From the NCBI GenBank assembly GCA_014240255.1, contig JAAZXG010000008.1:1-40634 (forward strand): a stretch of 40,634 nt of DNA. Reading direction: 5' to 3'. The DNA comes from Methanobacteriota archaeon. GTDB lineage: Archaea > Thermoplasmatota > Poseidoniia > MGIII > CG-Epi1. The position numbers were made by a program, and so were the translations under genes. Of this stretch, positions 36,950-40,634 are shown piece after piece. Under the pieces are notes generated by a model that was not told where the DNA came from, did not search any database, and saw nothing but the letters and a program-made list of their open reading frames with translations. Position 1 is the first letter of the stretch, and every line of letters starts with the position of its first letter.

Positions 36950-39004
36950 TCAAAGTCCAGCTAGTACGAGACTAACAACAGACATCAATTTGATTAAGAT
37001 ATTCAAACTTGGTCCAGCCGTATCCTTGAATGGATCACCTACTGTATCACCTACTACAGCAGCCTTGTGCGCATCAGATCCTTTCCCACCGTGTGCGCCG
37101 CCTTCAATGTGTTTTTTTGCATTATCCCAAGCGCCACCTGCATTTGACATGAAAATAGCCATTAGAACACCACACACTGTTACTCCAGTAAGCACTCCAG
37201 CTAGCATTTGCATGCCATCAATGTCACTTACAATTCCAGTAGCAGGTAGAATAACTGCAAATATGACTGGTGTCGAAACAGCTAATAATCCAGGTGCAAC
37301 CATTTTCTTAATTGCCGCTTGTGTAGAAATATCAACACATCTTGCAAAGTCAGCCTCTGCTTTACCTTCCAATAGTCCTTCAATTTCTCGGAATTGTCTT
37401 CTTACTTCTTCAATCATTTCAAATGCAGCCTCACCGACAGCCTGCATAGAGAATGCAGCAAATACAAATGGTAACATACCACCAATGAATAATCCAGCTA
37501 GAACTTTAGGATTTAAGATATCAACTTCTTCAATACCAGCTTGTACAGTAAACGCTGCGAATAATACTAGAGCCGTTAGTGCAGCAGAACCGATCGCAAA
37601 TCCCTTTCCTATTGCCGCCGTTGTGTTTCCAACAGCATCTAATTTGTCGGTACGTTCTCTTACAATTGGTTCTAAGCCAGTCATTTCAGCTATACCTCCA
37701 GCATTGTCAGCAATTGGTCCATATGCATCAACAGCGAGTTGAATTCCAATAGTAGATAACATACCTAGAGCTGCAATACCAATTCCATATAATCCTGCGA
37801 ACTCAAATGCAAGTAACATTGCTAATGCAATAGTGATAACAGGAAGTGCGGTTGAAATCATCCCCGTTCCTAATCCAGAAATAATATTGGTAGCAGATCC
37901 AGTTTCTGAAGCCTTAGATATCTCGCGAACTGGTGCACTTTCATCCGAGGTATAATATTCAGCAAAGAGTCCGATTAAGATACCCGATGCCAGACCAACA
38001 CATGTAGCAATGAATAAATCCATTACACTATAGCTTACAGTTTCACTCCATATATATGATCCGTCAGTACTTAGGTAATCTATTACAAAATATGATACAA
38101 CAAGCATCATTGCCGAAGCTCCAAAATGCCCTTTATTCAATGCAGTTTGTGGGTTTCCACCTTCTTCTGTTCGAACTAAGAATGTACCTATAATTGATAC
38201 AAAGATACCTGCTGCAGCCAATGTTAATGGTAATTCAACAAGGCTTTCAGAATTCTGAGCTGCGGCCAAAACCATTACTCCAATCATAACACCTATGAAA
38301 GATTCGAATAAATCGGCACCCATTCCAGCAACATCTCCTACATTATCCCCTACATTATCAGCAATTGTTGCTGGATTACGAGGATCATCTTCAGGAATAC
38401 CAGCTTCTACTTTACCAACTAAATCAGCACCAACGTCTGCAGCTTTTGTATAAATTCCACCACCCACTCTTGCAAAAAGAGCAATAGATGATGCGCCAAG
38501 TGAGAATCCAGCCATCACAGATAGTCTGTCTTCTAAATTACTGAAACTTCCTTCTAAACCTAAATAAAGTAATGAAAGACCCATTACACCCAAACCAGCG
38601 ACACACATTCCCATAACTGATCCACCTGAAAAAGCTACGATTAAAGCATCATTAAGACTTGTTCTTGCAGCATTTGTAGTTCTACTATTGGATGCAGTTG
38701 CAGCCCACATTCCAATGAATCCAGCTAACGCCGAACAAATTGCACCAAGAATAAAAGCTAAGGCAATTAATCCTTGACCTTTTGAATTATATCCTAAAAA
38801 TAATAATACTGCTACAATCGCAACAAAAATACTTAGTACGCGATATTCACGATTCAAGAAGGCCATAGCCCCACTACGAATATGTCCAGCAATTTTTGCT
38901 ATTTCATCAGTTCCTTGACTTTGACTTTCTACCCATTTGAGTTTCCAGAAAGCAAAACTAAGAGCCGCTATCCATGCTACAATCCACAATATTGTGATGT
39001 CCAT
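36950..39004 (-). CDS. hppA: Membrane-bound ion-translocating pyrophosphatase, K+-dependent-type signature
   Basis: '[55 protein letters not shown]', '[21 protein letters not shown]', '[22 protein letters not shown]'; SD AAGGAG before ATG. Confidence 0.97.
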   Translation of the reverse strand: MDITILWIVAWIAALSFAFWKLKWVESQSQGTDEIAKIAGHIRSGAMAFLNREYRVLSIFVAIVAVLLFLGYNSKGQGLIALAFILGAICSALAGFIGMWAATASNSRTTNAARTSLNDALIVAFSGGSVMGMCVAGLGVMGLSLLYLGLEGSFSNLEDRLSVMAGFSLGASSIALFARVGGGIYTKAADVGADLVGKVEAGIPEDDPRNPATIADNVGDNVGDVAGMGADLFESFIGVMIGVMVLAAAQNSESLVELPLTLAAAGIFVSIIGTFLVRTEEGGNPQTALNKGHFGASAMMLVVSYFVIDYLSTDGSYIWSETVSYSVMDLFIATCVGLASGILIGLFAEYYTSDESAPVREISKASETGSATNIISGLGTGMISTALPVITIALAMLLAFEFAGLYGIGIAALGMLSTIGIQLAVDAYGPIADNAGGIAEMTGLEPIVRERTDKLDAVGNTTAAIGKGFAIGSAALTALVLFAAFTVQAGIEEVDILNPKVLAGLFIGGMLPFVFAAFSMQAVGEAAFEMIEEVRRQFREIEGLLEGKAEADFARCVDISTQAAIKKMVAPGLLAVSTPVIFAVILPATGIVSDIDGMQMLAGVLTGVTVCGVLMAIFMSNAGGAWDNAKKHIEGGAHGGKGSDAHKAAVVGDTVGDPFKDTAGPSLNILIKLMSVVSLVLAGL

Positions 39005-39096
39005 TTTTTTCTCCTTAAGTTTGACTCTAATTATTAGCAGTCAACATAAATTAATTTTCGATTTTGATACGCTATATAAGATTGTTGGGCGTACGT

Positions 39097-39294
39097 TTAG
39101 TCTTGTTTACCATAAACAAAACCGCCGATAAGACCAAAACCTATCATTACAACTAAAACCGCATACAGTCCAATATCCCACCAAACACCAAATTTTATTC
39201 CCCATCCAATCCAAAAAGCTATTGCTAAAGGAATTAGAGAATAATAGAATCCAGTAGTTATTTTTTGCTGATCGGGCATGTTTTCTAAATTCAT
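39097..39294 (-). CDS. Small two-TM membrane protein
   Basis: 65 aa, two hydrophobic segments; stop/start overlap with upstream PRC-barrel gene. Confidence 0.65.
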   Translation of the reverse strand: MNLENMPDQQKITTGFYYSLIPLAIAFWIGWGIKFGVWWDIGLYAVLVVMIGFGLIGGFVYGKQD

Positions 39295-39524
39295 ATTTTT
39301 ACCATTACCATGTCTTTGACTGAACGGACCGTTTCAAAAGGAATATTTAACATGTTCTCTGAATCAACTTTGTATCCATCAGGCACATCACCATCAGATG
39401 AAATCACAAGAGTTTTTAATTTTCCAGAGGTAGAATCAAGGATAACATTGGTAATGTATCCTAATCGTTCACCTGAAACCGTTGTCACTTGCTTATCACG
39501 GAGGTCTGATAGTCTTATTTCCAT
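39291..39524 (-). CDS. PRC-barrel domain protein (likely start MEIRLSDL, track start eight codons upstream)
   Basis: 'MEIRLSDLRDKQVTTVSGERLGYITNVILDSTSGKLKTLVIS...NMLNIPFETVRSVKDMVMV'. Confidence 0.82.
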   Translation of the reverse strand: MEIRLSDLRDKQVTTVSGERLGYITNVILDSTSGKLKTLVISSDGDVPDGYKVDSENMLNIPFETVRSVKDMVMVKI

Positions 39525-39525
39525 A

Positions 39526-40632
39526 TTACATGTATAGATCGTCTTCACTACGCCTTTCTTTACGCCTAGTTCGAGATCTTAACTTTTTACCTAGTTCTGC
39601 GTAGTATTTTACAGTATCTTCAGTTACCGAGGGCGATACTTGTTCAAGAGCTTCATCAAAATGTTTTTGAGTTACTTTTGTTGCTTTTGTATCTTCTCTG
39701 AGAGCTAAAATTGCAGCTTCTCTAACAACTCCTTCTATATCTGCGCCAGTATATCCTTTCATTCTTGCAGATAATTCATCTAATTTTACACCTTTTAGAG
39801 GTACATCTTTTGTGTGTATCTCAAGAATATGTTTTCTAGCTTTTTCATCAGGTTCACTAATAAGAATCATTCTATCAAATCGACCAGGTCTTAGTAATGC
39901 AGGATCTATAATTTCAGGTCTATTTGTTGCTCCAATTATTACAACTCCTTCTAAATTTTCTAATCCATCCATACTTGTTAGTAATTGGTCTACAAGTCTA
40001 TCTGAAACATTATTTTCACTACTTCCTCCTCTTACTGGAGCTAATGCGTCTAATTCATCTAAAAATATAATACAAGGTGAAACTTGTTTAGCTTTTCTGA
40101 AAACTTCTCTCAGTTTCTTTTCAGATTCACCAACCCATTTTGACATTACTTCAGGACCTTTAATTGCTATAAAATTAGCTACTGATTCAGTGGCTACAGC
40201 CTTGGCCAGTAGAGTTTTTCCAGTACCTGGCGGTCCATAGAGTACCATGCCTCGTGGAGGTGTAATACCCAATCGTTGGAATCCCTCAGGATTAGTCAAT
40301 GGCCATTCCACTGTTTCTTTGAGTTTTTGTTTAGCTTCTTCAAGTCCTCCTACTTCACTCCATTCAACTTTAGGAATTTCAACCATAATCTCCCGAAGTG
40401 CAGAGGGTTCAACATCTTTTAGCGCTTCTTTAAAATCAGCATTTGTGACCTCCATTTCTTGAAGTAGCTTTGGAGGTATAGGTTCATCTAAATCAATTTC
40501 AGGTAAGTATCTTCTTAGAGCACTCATTGCAGCTTCTCTAGCTAAAGCTGCTAAATCAGCTCCAACAAATCCATGAGTTATATTAGCAAAATGAACTAGT
40601 TCTTTCCATTGTCCATTTTTATTTCTTTTAAT
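39526..40632 (-). CDS. cdc48: Cdc48/VCP-type AAA ATPase, truncated (end of D1, D2 and C-terminus present)
   Basis: Frame open to the right edge (IKRNKNGQWKELVHFANITHGFVGADLAALAREAAMSALRRYLPEIDL...); D2 'VEWSEVGGLEEAKQKLKETVEWPL', 'LYGPPGTGKTLLAKAVATES', 'IIFLDELDALAPVRG'; ends EDDLYM. Confidence 0.95.
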   Translation of the reverse strand: MKRNKNGQWKELVHFANITHGFVGADLAALAREAAMSALRRYLPEIDLDEPIPPKLLQEMEVTNADFKEALKDVEPSALREIMVEIPKVEWSEVGGLEEAKQKLKETVEWPLTNPEGFQRLGITPPRGMVLYGPPGTGKTLLAKAVATESVANFIAIKGPEVMSKWVGESEKKLREVFRKAKQVSPCIIFLDELDALAPVRGGSSENNVSDRLVDQLLTSMDGLENLEGVVIIGATNRPEIIDPALLRPGRFDRMILISEPDEKARKHILEIHTKDVPLKGVKLDELSARMKGYTGADIEGVVREAAILALREDTKATKVTQKHFDEALEQVSPSVTEDTVKYYAELGKKLRSRTRRKERRSEDDLYM

Positions 40633-40634
40633 TG

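Noticed and set aside
36990-37742. 250-aa plus-strand ORF antisense to hppA
   Set aside because: Composition (Pro/Ser/Ala/Thr-rich) is that expected from antisense of a Gly/Ala-rich membrane protein; no start signals or family.
39812-40462. Plus-strand ORFs antisense to cdc48
   Set aside because: Antisense shadow ORFs of a conserved AAA ATPase.
1-40634. CRISPR arrays, IS elements, prophage, toxin-antitoxin or defence islands
   Set aside because: No regularly spaced repeats, transposase/integrase or nuclease motifs seen; gene content is mostly core archaeal.

Overview
AT-rich archaeal chromosome segment, most like a marine planktonic Thermoplasmatota/Euryarchaeota genome (Marine Group II/III-like; this placement is inference from gene content). 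No phage, IS element, CRISPR array or rRNA was seen. Main blocks: (1) truncated CARDB-like surface protein, NFACT/Rqc2-like protein, tRNA-Leu(GAG), and the rpoD-rps11-rps4-rps13 cluster; (2) PKD lipoprotein-like protein, Trm-G10 methyltransferase, cis-polyprenyl diphosphate synthase, large RND/MMPL transporter, CNNM/CorB-like protein; (3) L40e, RpiA, PAN, MBF1, two lineage-specific membrane/surface proteins; (4) P5C dehydrogenase, a TrmB-type regulator divergent from a thiolase/HAD-ECH/acyl-CoA dehydrogenase/thioesterase operon whose architecture resembles bacterial fadNAE; (5) tRNA-Ile(GAU) and a complete A-type ATP synthase operon (H-I-K-E-C-F-A-B-D plus an unlisted 49-aa membrane protein); (6) S27ae-S24e-DUF359-Spt4-RpoE1, membrane pyrophosphatase, PRC-barrel protein, and a truncated Cdc48. 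Three genes missed or mis-started by the ORF track were recovered: L40e (12404-12553), S27ae (35145-35306) and the 49-aa ORF (34999-35148). The best leads are the nearly universal overlap or abutment of convergent genes (including a CDS stop inside an antisense tRNA T-loop), a mirror-symmetric divergent promoter for the regulator/beta-oxidation operon, the bacterial-type beta-oxidation operon itself, HbYX tails on both PAN and Cdc48, a non-canonical A-ATPase P-loop, and a RND transporter with an inserted beta-rich ectodomain. I did not find a clear, unmistakably new defence or mobile system. All family calls are from motif reading, not database searches.
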